Below are positions 49,355-58,112 of a stretch of 64,000 nucleotides of DNA, in pieces. Positions within the stretch are counted from its first letter, which is position 1. Every line of letters begins with the position of its first letter. A model generated the notes under the pieces. The model saw nothing but the letters and a program-made list of their open reading frames with translations, was not told the DNA's origin and did not search any database. The DNA comes from Klebsiella pneumoniae (GTDB taxonomy: Bacteria; Myxococcota_A; UBA796; SXON01), in NCBI GenBank assembly GCA_945862325.1, contig CAMAXZ010000022.1, positions 1 to 64,000 on the forward strand, written 5' to 3'. The position numbers were made by a program, and so were the translations under genes.

Positions 49355-50212
49355 TCAGCCGCGCGTGGCGATCTGCCGAACGCGCTCGAACAGCACGATG
49401 CCGGCGCTCACGCTGACGTTGAGGCTCTCCAAGCCGCCGCGCAGGGGGATGCCGACGACGTGATCGCACCGCTTGCGGACGGGGTCCGTGAGGCCCTTGT
49501 CTTCGCCCCCGAGCACGAGCGCGAGCGGGCCCGTGAGGTCGAGCTCCCACGGCGGGGCGCCGCCCATGTCGGCCCCGACGATGCGGACGCCGGCGCGGCG
49601 CATCTCCGCCAGGGCGCTGGAGATCCCCTCGCGGATCAGCGGCACGGCCTCGGCGCCGCCCATGCTGACGCGGTGCACCACCGGCGACAGCCCTTTGCCG
49701 CGCTGCACCGGCACCACGACGGCGTCGACGCCCGCGCCGAGCGCGCTGCGCAGCACGGCGCCGAGGTTGTGCTCGTACTGCACCTCGTCCACGAGGACGA
49801 AGAACGGATCGTGCTTGGCGGCGAGGATGTCGCGGACCCGCAGCTCGGGGAGCGGCTCCGCCTCCGCGATGACCCCGTTGTGCACGCCCGTCACGCTCAT
49901 GCGGTCGAGCAAGGCACGCTCCACGCGCGTCACGCGGTCACCGGCGAGCGCGAGGATCCGGCTCACCTTCTCGTCGGGCTTCGCCCCGAGGTCGAGCCAC
50001 ACGCGCAGGACGCGGCGGCGCCCGCGCTCCAGCGCGTCGAGGACGACGTTGCGGCCTTCGAGGCGCTCTCCGCTGACCGAAGGGAGCGCGGCCGTCGGAC
50101 GCGGCGCTGCGGCGCCGGCGCGGCGGTCGGGAACGGCGGTGCGCACGGCGGCGTCGCGGCGCGCGGGCCTGTCCTTGCGAACGGGCGTTGCAGGACGCTT
50201 AGGCCGAAACAT
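49355..50212 (-). CDS. rlmB: SpoU/TrmH-family RNA 2'-O-methyltransferase, RlmB-like
   Basis: 285 residues. After a basic N-terminal extension of about 45 residues, the substrate-binding domain begins LEGRNVVLDALERGRRRV, followed by the SPOUT domain with the three family motifs: VDEVQYEHNLGAVLRSA (Asn-x3-Arg), LVLGGEDKGL and IPLRGGLESLNVSVSAGIVLFE. The likely target is the ribose of 23S rRNA G2251 as in RlmB, although the family includes tRNA enzymes. Its ATG lies inside the last codons of the MscS gene (14-bp overlap), the final gene of the crtY-carH operon. Confidence 0.93.
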   Translation of the reverse strand: MFRPKRPATPVRKDRPARRDAAVRTAVPDRRAGAAAPRPTAALPSVSGERLEGRNVVLDALERGRRRVLRVWLDLGAKPDEKVSRILALAGDRVTRVERALLDRMSVTGVHNGVIAEAEPLPELRVRDILAAKHDPFFVLVDEVQYEHNLGAVLRSALGAGVDAVVVPVQRGKGLSPVVHRVSMGGAEAVPLIREGISSALAEMRRAGVRIVGADMGGAPPWELDLTGPLALVLGGEDKGLTDPVRKRCDHVVGIPLRGGLESLNVSVSAGIVLFERVRQIATRG

Positions 50213-51269
50213 CGTACCTCGTGTGTCGTGTGTCGTGGCCGGGCACGACGAGCTGTGGGAGGGCGATGCGCAGGTCGGCCTCGCGGAGCGCCCGCACGAT
50301 GCCGCGGTTGACCGCGTCGCGCGCCCGAGGCGCGGTGGTCGCGTCGTCCACGTAGAACCGCACCTGCCAGCGCTGCGCCCACTCGCCGACCTCGACGAGC
50401 AGGGCGTCGGGGAGCGGCGTGTCGAGGATCTCGTACCGGTCGCCGGCGTAGGCCACCCCACGCAAGAGCGCCGCCTCGACGCGCGTCGGGTCCTCGCCGT
50501 GCGCCACCCGCACCTCGACGTTCAGGCGCGAGCGTCGCACGCCGAGGTGAAAGTTCAGCAGTTGAATCCCCGCGACCTTCGCGTTCGGCACGACCACGAC
50601 GTCGTCGTCGACCGTGCGTAGCCGGGTGGTGCGCCAGCCCACGTCGGTCACCGTCCCCCGTTGGCCGGCCTCGAGCTCGACGAAGTCCCCGACTTCGAAC
50701 GGGCGCTCCATCAAGATGTGGACGCCGGCGATGAGGTTGCCCAGGGTCTCTTGCAAGGCGAGCGCCACCGCGAGACCGCCGACGCCGAGGGCCGCGAGGA
50801 ACGGGCCGATCTCGATGCCGAGGGCGTGCAGCACGACCGTCAGGCCCGCGCCGAGCACCAGCCACCGCGCCGCGAGGCGCCCGAGGGCAGGCACGCCGCG
50901 GTCCGGGCTGGCGCGCCGGATGAGACCATCGACGATCGCCGCCGCGACGCTGGCCGACACCAGGGTGGCGGAGAAGATGACCAGCGCATCGAGCACGCGC
51001 GCCGCGGGGATTCGCAGCTCGTCGGGCAGCGGAGAGGCCCGCACGGTGACCGCGAGCGCGAGCGCGAGCACACAGAGGAACGACGGCGTCACGACCGTCG
51101 CCACGACGTCGCCCTCGACGCGGGCGCGCGCGGCCCAGCGGTGCGCCTGGCGCAGGAGCAACCCGCGCACGGTGAGCAGCACGAGCGCGCTGGCCACGAA
51201 GGTCAGCCCTGCCTGCACCCCGACGAGCATCTGGGGCGGCAGCGACGGGAGATACGAGGACAGATCCAC
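50199..51269 (-). CDS. MscS-family mechanosensitive ion channel (paralogue 2)
   Basis: 356 residues, inner membrane. Helices at about 13-35, 58-77, 90-112 and 135-155, then the pore helix (FLAALGVGGLAVALALQETLGNLIAG) and the start of the beta domain (MERPFEVGDFVELEAGQRGTVTDVGWRTTRLRT), ending with the alpha/beta cytoplasmic domain. GTG start 19 bases after carH. Position behind the carotenoid genes suggests light-linked expression, perhaps only by read-through. Confidence 0.94.
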   Translation of the reverse strand: MDLSSYLPSLPPQMLVGVQAGLTFVASALVLLTVRGLLLRQAHRWAARARVEGDVVATVVTPSFLCVLALALAVTVRASPLPDELRIPAARVLDALVIFSATLVSASVAAAIVDGLIRRASPDRGVPALGRLAARWLVLGAGLTVVLHALGIEIGPFLAALGVGGLAVALALQETLGNLIAGVHILMERPFEVGDFVELEAGQRGTVTDVGWRTTRLRTVDDDVVVVPNAKVAGIQLLNFHLGVRRSRLNVEVRVAHGEDPTRVEAALLRGVAYAGDRYEILDTPLPDALLVEVGEWAQRWQVRFYVDDATTAPRARDAVNRGIVRALREADLRIALPQLVVPGHDTRHTRYDVSA

Positions 51270-51288
51270 GCGCGCGGATAGCTCGCCC

Positions 51289-52176
51289 TCAGGTGCCGCG
51301 CGACTCCTGATTCCAGCGCGCGAGCAGCGCCTCGAGGGACGGGCAGAACCACAGGCGCTCGGTCGAGCGCTCCTCGAGGCCGATCACCCCGGGCCCGCCG
51401 ACGCACACGATCGACCGCGGGTGCGCGCACGCACGAACCTGACGCGCGTAGGACTCGATCGCGCGCTCCGAGCCGCGGCGGATGGCCGACAGCGCGACGA
51501 GGCGCGGCGGGTGACGCCCGAGGAAGGCGCACAGATCCGGAAACGGCAGGTCCGACCCGAGCCAGGTGATGCGGAAGCCCCGGAGGGCGAGCCGGATCGC
51601 CACGGCGAGCAGGCCGAGCTCGTGGGTCTCGCCCGGCGGCGCCGCGCACGTCACGGTCGGGCCGTCCACGGGGCCGGCGTCCAGGGACTGGAACATCCCG
51701 AGCATGCGCTCGCGCACGAACCCGGATGCATAGTGCTCCTGCGCGATCGTCACCGCGCCGGCCTCCCACATGTCGCCCAGCTCCTCCAGCGTCGGCATGT
51801 ACACGTGGTCGAGCTGCCGCTCGAAGGAGGTCTCCCGCAGGGGCACCAGCGCGCGCTCGGCCGCAGTCCGGTCGAAGGCGAGCAGGGCGTCGAGGACCGG
51901 CCCGTGCAGGGTGGTCGGGGCGCGCGCCGCGGGCTCCTCCACCGGCGCGTCGCGGAAGCCGCCGCCCCGATAGAGCGCGACCGCCTCGGAGATCGCGAGC
52001 CCCTCGTCGACCTTGGCCTTCAGCTGCCGCAGGAACGCGACGTCGGAGTCATCGTAGATCCGGTAGCCCGCGGGCGAGCGGCGCGGCTCCAGCACGTTGT
52101 AGCGGCGCTCCCACGCGACGATCGTCGCGCGGGGGATCCCGGTCATCGCGGCGACGGTCTTGATGCGGTACGACAT
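51289..52176 (-). CDS. carH: B12-dependent light-sensing MerR repressor CarH
   Basis: 295 residues. A MerR helix-turn-helix (1-70; KTVAAMTGIPRATIVAWERRY, PAGYRIYDDSDV) is joined to a four-helix bundle and a Rossmann cobalamin domain. The bundle has the CarH light signature W-x9-E-H (Trp137, Glu147, His148), and the cobalamin domain has the lower axial ligand His185 in GETHELG. By analogy with Thermus and Myxococcus CarH, the AdoCbl-bound tetramer represses carotenoid genes in the dark and falls apart when light breaks the Co-C bond. It lies three bases after crtB in the operon it probably controls, giving autoregulation. No CarS-like antirepressor was seen. Confidence 0.95.
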   Translation of the reverse strand: MSYRIKTVAAMTGIPRATIVAWERRYNVLEPRRSPAGYRIYDDSDVAFLRQLKAKVDEGLAISEAVALYRGGGFRDAPVEEPAARAPTTLHGPVLDALLAFDRTAAERALVPLRETSFERQLDHVYMPTLEELGDMWEAGAVTIAQEHYASGFVRERMLGMFQSLDAGPVDGPTVTCAAPPGETHELGLLAVAIRLALRGFRITWLGSDLPFPDLCAFLGRHPPRLVALSAIRRGSERAIESYARQVRACAHPRSIVCVGGPGVIGLEERSTERLWFCPSLEALLARWNQESRGT

Positions 52177-52179
52177 GAT

Positions 52180-53127
52180 TCAGCCGTTGACCCCGAAGAA
52201 ACCGTGAAGGGAGGCGTGCAGTCCCGCGTCGTGCGTGACGCGGCGGCGCCCCGTCGCGACCGGGTCGAACCACGCCGCGCCGAGCGCCGCGAGCAGCGCC
52301 GCGGCCTTGCCGAACCACCCCACGACCGTCCGTCCCTGGAGCGGATCGGCGCCGCGCGCGAGGAGCACCCGCCCGATCTGCCGGTACAGCCGCGACGCGG
52401 CGAGCACCGCCACCCGCGAGCGGAACGGGATGTGGGGCATGCCGGCGTCCGCCGACCGGTAGTACACCTCGGCCACGGCCAGCAGGTCACGTACGACCGT
52501 GGACACGGCCGCCGGGTCCGCGCGGCCTTCGAGCAGCGCCTCCGGCGAGGTGCCCGCCGCTTCCAGGCGCGTACGAGGCAGGTACACCCTGCCCATCCGG
52601 GCGTCCTCCGCCACGTCTCGCGCGATGTTCGTGAGCTGCATCGCGACGCCGAGGTCGATCGCGTGGCGACGCGCGACCTCGCCCTTCACGCCGAGAACCC
52701 CGCACATCATCAGCCCGACGGTGCCGGCCACCCGGTACGCGTACCGGAGCAGCTCCGCGTCGTCGGCCACGCGCACCGGCTCCAGGTCGGATCGCACGCC
52801 GTCGACGAGGTCGAGCGCCGCGCGCACGGGGATGCGCGTCCGGAGCGCCATGATGCGCCAGGCCGCCACGAGCGGCCGAGCGCGCCGCTTGCCGAGCAGC
52901 TCCGCGCGGATCGTCTCGACCCCTTCGAGGGCGGACTCGAGGGTGGGCGCCTCGTCGGCCGTGTCGTCGAGCAGGCGGCAGAACGCGTAGCACACGCTCG
53001 CGTCGTCGCGACGATCCGGCGCGAGGAACACGCTCGCCAGCTTGAAGCTGCGCGCGTGCTTGGCGAGCACCTCGCGCGACTCCGGCACGACGTCGGGGAG
53101 GGCGAGGGCGTGGGAGGACTGGGTCAT
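52180..53127 (-). CDS. crtB: Phytoene synthase
   Basis: Condenses two geranylgeranyl diphosphates to phytoene. 315 residues with both Asp-rich motifs, DDTAD (54-58) and DVAED (171-175), and the block YAYRVAGTVGLMMCGVLG between them. The C-terminal part ends with a short helical region. Its ATG overlaps the crtI stop. No defect seen. Confidence 0.97.
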   Translation of the reverse strand: MTQSSHALALPDVVPESREVLAKHARSFKLASVFLAPDRRDDASVCYAFCRLLDDTADEAPTLESALEGVETIRAELLGKRRARPLVAAWRIMALRTRIPVRAALDLVDGVRSDLEPVRVADDAELLRYAYRVAGTVGLMMCGVLGVKGEVARRHAIDLGVAMQLTNIARDVAEDARMGRVYLPRTRLEAAGTSPEALLEGRADPAAVSTVVRDLLAVAEVYYRSADAGMPHIPFRSRVAVLAASRLYRQIGRVLLARGADPLQGRTVVGWFGKAAALLAALGAAWFDPVATGRRRVTHDAGLHASLHGFFGVNG

Positions 53128-54647
53128 CCGGCCTTCCGGGCGGGCGCGGGCACGTCGAGGGGCGCCTCGGGCGCCGGCATCACCTTCATGAGCACCTTCG
53201 CCGTGTTAAGCACGCCGGGTACGCCCGCGCCGGGATGGGTCGAGGCCCCGACGAAGTAGAGGCCCGCCACGTCTTCGCTCCGGTTGTGGTAGCGGAAGTA
53301 CGCCGACTGCGTGAGCAGCGGCTCGAGCCCGAAGGCCGCGCCGTCCCAGCTCCGCAGCTTCCCGGCGAAGTAGCGCGGGTCCACCGAGAAGCAGGTGGTC
53401 AGGGAGTCGCGGAGCCCCGGCATGTACCGGTCTTCGAGCGCCCCGAGGATCTTCTGCTCGTAGGCCTCCGCGTGCTGCGACCAGTCGAGCCCGCTGCGAT
53501 CGTTCGGCACGGGGGAGAGCACGTAGAAGCTCTCGTGGCCCGGCGGCGCCAGCGACGGGTCGGTCGCGGTCGGGCGGTGCAGGTAGAGCGAGAAGTCGTC
53601 GGCGAGCACCTTCTTCCGGAAGATGTCGTCGAGCAGCCCCTTGTAGCGCGGCCCGAGCACGATGGTGTGGTGGGCGATGTCCGAGTAGGTACGTCGGGTC
53701 CCGAAGTACGTCACGAACAGGCTCATCGACGGGGTCTTGCGACGCACCGCCGCGTCCGTGTGGACGCGACGGTGCTTCGCGTCGATCATCCGGGCGTAGG
53801 TCGTGCTCGGATCACCGTTGCTCACCACGTGGGAGGCGGCGATCCGCTCGCCGTTCTCGAGGCGCACGCCGACGGCGCGGCCGTTCTCCACCTCGATCTC
53901 CGCGACCGCCGCGTTGCAGCGCACCTCCACGCCGACCTCGGCGAGCACGCGCACGAGCCCCTGCACGATGGCGGTGGTGCCGCCGCGCGGGAACCACACG
54001 CCCCACTTCCGTTCGAGCCAGTGGATCAGCAGGTAGATGCTGCTCGTGGCGTAGGGGTTGCCACCGACGAGGAGCGGCTGGAACGTGAACACCTGCCGAA
54101 GTCGCTCGTCGCGCAGGTACTGCGACGCCATGCCGTACACGCTGCGCCAGCTCCCGAGGCGCATCATGTCCGGGACGACCTTGATCATGTCCCACGGGCT
54201 GTCGAACGGCTCGTCGACGAGGCGGTCGTAGCCGACCGAGAAGATCGCGCGGGCCTGGTCGGCGAAGCGGCGGTAGCCGTCGACGTCGCCCGGGCTCATC
54301 TTCTCGATCTGCGCCAGGATGCGGTCTTCTTCGCCGACGTAGTCGAAGGACGACCCGTCCGGGAAGTCTACCCGGTAGTACGGGTCGACCGGGAGGAGCT
54401 CGAAGTAGTCGCGCGCGTCGCGCCCGAGCAGGGTGAACAGCTCGTCGAGCAGGTAGGGCGCGGTGATGACCGTCGGGCCCATGTCGAAGCTGTGGACCCC
54501 GCCGGGCACCTCACGGAGCTCGCACGAGGCGCGCCCGCCGGGTTGCGCGTTCGCCTCGAGGACGACGACCGCGTGCCCCTGCGCGCGGAGGCGCACGGCG
54601 GCGGCGAGGCCTCCGAAGCCGGAACCGATGACGACGACGGGCTTCAT
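53124..54647 (-). CDS. crtI: Phytoene desaturase
   Basis: FAD-dependent desaturation of phytoene toward lycopene. 507 residues. The dinucleotide fold is at the N-terminus (VVVIGSGFGGLAAAVRLRAQG … EANAQPGGRA), followed by SFDMGPTVITAPYLLDELF, FPRGGTTAIVQGLVRVLAE, and the CrtI C-terminal signature LYFVGASTHPGAGVPGVL. It is a bacterial-type CrtI, membrane-associated. Overlaps the crtE stop at its ATG. Confidence 0.97.
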   Translation of the reverse strand: MKPVVVIGSGFGGLAAAVRLRAQGHAVVVLEANAQPGGRASCELREVPGGVHSFDMGPTVITAPYLLDELFTLLGRDARDYFELLPVDPYYRVDFPDGSSFDYVGEEDRILAQIEKMSPGDVDGYRRFADQARAIFSVGYDRLVDEPFDSPWDMIKVVPDMMRLGSWRSVYGMASQYLRDERLRQVFTFQPLLVGGNPYATSSIYLLIHWLERKWGVWFPRGGTTAIVQGLVRVLAEVGVEVRCNAAVAEIEVENGRAVGVRLENGERIAASHVVSNGDPSTTYARMIDAKHRRVHTDAAVRRKTPSMSLFVTYFGTRRTYSDIAHHTIVLGPRYKGLLDDIFRKKVLADDFSLYLHRPTATDPSLAPPGHESFYVLSPVPNDRSGLDWSQHAEAYEQKILGALEDRYMPGLRDSLTTCFSVDPRYFAGKLRSWDGAAFGLEPLLTQSAYFRYHNRSEDVAGLYFVGASTHPGAGVPGVLNTAKVLMKVMPAPEAPLDVPAPARKAG

Positions 54648-55723
54648 ACGAGCTTGCTCCTGGTGGACGCGGAGGCGGTGGCCTCCCGGATGGAACGGTC
54701 CATGGCGCTGACGAGCTCCAGGGCGATGGCGTGGAGGTCGGGCACCGCGGACAGCAGCGGGGACACACGCACCGCGGACGCGTAGGCGGCGACGCGGGCG
54801 CGAACGGCCGCGACCGCCCCGCCTTCGAAGAAGCGCTGCATGGCGAACTCGACCTGCTCCGGCGACGTGGCGTCGCGCGGCGTGGCGAGCAGCTCGAGGA
54901 GCCAGGCGCGTTCGCCCGGGTGGAGCGCGAGGTGCTCGACGACGAGCGCGCTCACCTTGCCTTCGTAGAGGTCGGAGCCGCGGCGGCGACGCCCCTTGGC
55001 ATCGGAGAGGTCGACCAGGTCGTCCTGGAGCTGGAAGAGCACGCCGAGCGGCTGGAACTCCGCGGCGAACCGCGCCGCCGTGCGGGCGTCGAGGCCCGCG
55101 AGGAGCGCCGCGCCTTCGACCGGCAGCCCGATCAACGCGCCGGTCTTTCCGTCGGCCGCGCGGAGCCAGTCCTCCCAGCTCGTCCGTTCGCCGCCGAGGA
55201 GGTCCATCTCCCAGGACTGCCCGCGCACGGTCGACTCCGCCGCGCGGGCGAGCGCGCGACTGAGCAACCAGCGCACGTCGCCCGACGTGTTGAGCCCCTC
55301 GAGCGCGAGGAACGGGAGCATGAGCATGAGGTCGCCGGCGTTGATCGCCTGAGAGACCCCGTGCCGAACCCAGGTCGTCGGCGCGTCGCGACGCATCCGG
55401 TCGCCGTCCTGGATGTCGTCGTGGACGAGGGTCGCGTTGTGCAACATCTCGCAGGCCGCCGCCCACGGCACCGCGAGCTCGCGCGCCACGCCGAGCGCCT
55501 CCGCCGACGCGAGCGCGAGCCGCGCGCGGACGCGCTTCCCGCCGGTGGCGAGGTGCTCTTGCACCATCATGCCGGACCGGGCGAAGCGGTGGCCGACGGC
55601 GAGCCGCGTGAGGAGCGCCTCCACCGCGTCGAGCCCGTCGTTGGACGACAGGCCCCCGGGCTCGGGGACGACCGGAGCGACGGCCGGGCGCGGATAGTGT
55701 GCCGATAGCGTGGACACGGACAT
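54644..55723 (-). CDS. crtE: Geranylgeranyl diphosphate synthase
   Basis: Trans-isoprenyl diphosphate synthase, 359 residues, making the C20 precursor. First Asp-rich motif DDIQD (102-106; LVHDDIQDGDRMRRD), second DDLVD (234-238; QLQDDLVDLSD), and the GGKRVRARLALASAE substrate block are intact. The N-terminal 30 residues are an unusual Pro-rich extension. It follows crtY by 17 bases. Confidence 0.95.
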   Translation of the reverse strand: MSVSTLSAHYPRPAVAPVVPEPGGLSSNDGLDAVEALLTRLAVGHRFARSGMMVQEHLATGGKRVRARLALASAEALGVARELAVPWAAACEMLHNATLVHDDIQDGDRMRRDAPTTWVRHGVSQAINAGDLMLMLPFLALEGLNTSGDVRWLLSRALARAAESTVRGQSWEMDLLGGERTSWEDWLRAADGKTGALIGLPVEGAALLAGLDARTAARFAAEFQPLGVLFQLQDDLVDLSDAKGRRRRGSDLYEGKVSALVVEHLALHPGERAWLLELLATPRDATSPEQVEFAMQRFFEGGAVAAVRARVAAYASAVRVSPLLSAVPDLHAIALELVSAMDRSIREATASASTRSKLV

Positions 55724-55740
55724 TGCGGATCTCCGAACGG

Positions 55741-56979
55741 TCAGGTTCCGAGCACGGAAAAGAGGGCGGGACCGGAGGCGGCCGCGCTACGCGTCGCCAG
55801 GGACCACCGGACGCCGGGGGGCGACACTCGGAAGAGGTGGAGCATCGTCCCGGCGACCTCGGTCGCTCCGGGGTTCGACGCGAGGAAACGCGACCACACG
55901 TCGAGCGGCAGCGAGAAGAACGACGTGAAGAAGGCGCGAAGCTCGGCGGGCGCCATGCGGCTCAGCGCCGCGGAGCCGACGAGGTGGAGGTGGCGGGCGC
56001 GCACGCGGTCCGTCGGCCAGAGCTCGTCCCACGCGGCGGCGGCCGCGGCCGTCGGCCCGTCGTCGACGTTGGCGGCGAGGGTCGCCGCGAAGGACGGCGC
56101 GAGCTGGAATGCGGTCGAGACGGAGTACCCGGACGCCGGATGGACCAGCCCGCCCGCCGCGCCGAACGCGAGGCCGCGCTGGTCGCGCAGGGGGAGCGGC
56201 GCGTTCATCGGGATCCCGCAGCGCTCGGTCGCGTGCACCGCGCGGACGCGGATCCCGCGGGCCGCGAGCCGCGCCGCGAGCCGCGCCTCGAGCGCCGCCA
56301 TCGGGAGCGCGGGCGCGGCCACCAACGAGGTCTCTTCGAGGAAGACCCTGCCGTCCGGAAGGGGGAGCGCGTACAGGAAGGTCGGCGGACCGCCCTCCGC
56401 GGGAGACGCGTCGCGCAGGTCCATCCATACGGCGCCCGGCTCGTCCCACCCGTCTACGTCGGCCAAGATGCCCCACGCCGTCTGCCACGCTTCGGGGCCG
56501 CTCGGCCGCTCGCGGAGGGTGAACGGCGAGCGGGACCCGGTGCAATCCACGAACACGCGCGCCCGCAGCTCGTACCCCGGACCGAGCGCCACGACCGCGC
56601 CCTCCGTCGTGTGGCGAACCGTCCGGGCCATGCCGTGGACGACGCGCCCGCCGAGGGCCGCGAAGCGGGCGAGGAGGTCGTGCTGGAGAGCGTCGTTGTC
56701 GAGCCAGGCGTACGTGCGCGCGACCTCGAACGGCGCGTCGGACGTGTACACGCGCGGGCTCGCCCACGACACCGCGACGTGACGCCGCAGGGCTTCGGGC
56801 GCCTCGTCCAGCCAGACGCCGTACCGGTTGGGCCAGGCGGCGGCGGGCTCGGCGGCCACCACGAGCACCTCGAGCCCGGACTCCGCGCACGCGACCGCCA
56901 GCGCGATGCCCGAAGGGCCGGCGCCGGCGACGATCACGTCGGCGTGGAACGAACGCGAGGCGCGGTTGCCGGTTCCCAT
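55741..56979 (-). CDS. crtY: Lycopene cyclase (CrtY/CrtL-type flavoprotein)
   Basis: 412 residues. An N-terminal FAD/NAD fold (DVIVAGAGPSGIALAVACAESG) is followed by family blocks YGVWLDEAP, TYAWLDNDALQHDLL, VFVDCTGSRSPF, FLEETSLVA, IPMNAPLPL and the C-terminal FGAAGGLVHPASGYSVS. It introduces a beta-ionone ring on lycopene-type chains; with crtC and crtD nearby a monocyclic product is expected. The ATG stands seven bases after a TATAAG -10 box with no ribosome site, so the transcript is probably leaderless. Longer openings upstream cross the promoter. Confidence 0.95.
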   Translation of the reverse strand: MGTGNRASRSFHADVIVAGAGPSGIALAVACAESGLEVLVVAAEPAAAWPNRYGVWLDEAPEALRRHVAVSWASPRVYTSDAPFEVARTYAWLDNDALQHDLLARFAALGGRVVHGMARTVRHTTEGAVVALGPGYELRARVFVDCTGSRSPFTLRERPSGPEAWQTAWGILADVDGWDEPGAVWMDLRDASPAEGGPPTFLYALPLPDGRVFLEETSLVAAPALPMAALEARLAARLAARGIRVRAVHATERCGIPMNAPLPLRDQRGLAFGAAGGLVHPASGYSVSTAFQLAPSFAATLAANVDDGPTAAAAAAWDELWPTDRVRARHLHLVGSAALSRMAPAELRAFFTSFFSLPLDVWSRFLASNPGATEVAGTMLHLFRVSPPGVRWSLATRSAAASGPALFSVLGT

Positions 56980-57015
56980 GACAAACCTTATACGACCCTT
57001 GCACCGGGTTTGCAA
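56966..57015. promoter_or_regulatory. Overlapping divergent sigma-70 promoters of crtY and crtC
   Basis: Leftward: TTGCAA (57015-57010), 17-bp spacer, TATAAG (56992-56987), then seven bases to the crtY ATG. Rightward: TTGCCG (56966-56971), 17-bp spacer, TATACG (56989-56994), about 26 bases before the crtC ATG. The two -10 boxes share the same TATA, so only one polymerase can bind at a time. The rightward -35 lies inside the crtY coding start. Confidence 0.72.
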
Positions 57016-57020
57016 CACCG
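56988..57020 (+). promoter_or_regulatory. Three 11-bp direct repeats, putative CarH operator
   Basis: TTATAC-GACCC, TTGCAC-CGGGT and TTGCAA-CACCG follow each other with exact 11-bp period at 56988, 56999 and 57010. CarH of other bacteria binds tandem 11-bp repeats as a head-to-tail tetramer. The array covers both -10 boxes and the crtY -35, up to the crtC start codon. Assignment to CarH is inference from spacing, position and the linked carH gene. Confidence 0.55.
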
Positions 57021-58112
57021 ATGATGGATCTTGCGCCGATCGCCACCTCGCCCGACCTCCTCGCGGTCGAAGGCGCGTTCGCCTGGTGGTACCTCGACAC
57101 GGTGGACGCCCGCGGGAACGGGGTCGTCGCGATCTGGTCGTGGGGACTACCCTTCCTGCCGGGCGTGGAGTCCGCCGCGCGCGCGGGGGCGCCCGTGGCG
57201 GCCGCGCTCCGGCCATCGTTCAACCTCGCGATCTACCAGGACAACCGCTCCGATCTCTACCTCCTGCGCGAGTACGCGCCCGACGACGCGGCGTGGGTGG
57301 ACGCGGGGGACGCGGGCGGGGCGTGGCGCTTCGGTCGCACGCGCATCGAGAGCGCCCGGGTGGGCGCGCGCCGCCGCGTGCGCCTCGATGTGGACGAGGC
57401 GGTGCCGGGTTCGCGGCACCGAATCACGGGCACGATCGAGATCGACGGCGCGATTCCCGCCCTTCCGACCACCGGCGAGGGGCGATCGCCGCACCGCTGG
57501 TCGCCCCTGGCCTGCCCCGGCGAAGCGCGGGTGGCGCTCGACGCGGGCGCCTCGTCGTGGCGGCTCGACGGCCGCGCGTACCACGACCACAACCGCTCCA
57601 CGACGCCCCTGTCCCGCCTCGGCATCCGGTCGTGGTCGTGGGGCCGCCTGGCCGCGTCCGGGCATGAAGGAGCGTTCGAGCAGATCTATTACCTGCTGGA
57701 GCCCGAGGCCGGCGACGCCGCGCCGCTGCGCCTGTTGCTTCGGTGCGACGACGACGGCCACGCGCGTCTCCTGCCCTCGACCCCCTCCGCCACGCACCCG
57801 CGCCGCAACCTCTGGGGGCTGTCGTGGCATGGGCGGCTCGAGCTCCGCGACGCGCCGGTGCCGGCGGTCACGCTCGGCGCTCCGCTCGACGCGGGCCCGT
57901 TCTACCTGCGCAACCCGGTGGCCGACCCCGCGTCCGGAGCGCGCGGCTGGGCCGAAACCGTGGTCCCAGGCCGGATCGACGCCGACTGGGCGCGCCCCCT
58001 CGTGCGCATGGCGGTGGCGCGCCCCGAGGGCGCGTCGATGTGGCTGCCGCTGTTCTCCGGTCCGCGCGCCGGGCGCCTCGGGCGCCTGCTCTCGCCGGGC
58101 GGCGCATGCTGA
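57021..58112 (+). CDS. crtC: Carotenoid 1,2-hydratase (hydroxyneurosporene synthase type)
   Basis: Adds water across the terminal double bond of an acyclic carotenoid end, giving a tertiary 1'-hydroxyl. 363 residues. Lipocalin-like CrtC features: GAFAWWYLDTVDARGNGVVAIWSWG near the start, YQDNRSDLYLLREY, and the signature region AYHDHNRSTTPLS with WSWGRL. Likely membrane-associated or periplasmic. It opens the rightward arm; its last codons overlap the glycosyltransferase start. Two ATGs in tandem occur at 57021 and 57024. Confidence 0.92.
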   Translation: MMDLAPIATSPDLLAVEGAFAWWYLDTVDARGNGVVAIWSWGLPFLPGVESAARAGAPVAAALRPSFNLAIYQDNRSDLYLLREYAPDDAAWVDAGDAGGAWRFGRTRIESARVGARRRVRLDVDEAVPGSRHRITGTIEIDGAIPALPTTGEGRSPHRWSPLACPGEARVALDAGASSWRLDGRAYHDHNRSTTPLSRLGIRSWSWGRLAASGHEGAFEQIYYLLEPEAGDAAPLRLLLRCDDDGHARLLPSTPSATHPRRNLWGLSWHGRLELRDAPVPAVTLGAPLDAGPFYLRNPVADPASGARGWAETVVPGRIDADWARPLVRMAVARPEGASMWLPLFSGPRAGRLGRLLSPGGAC

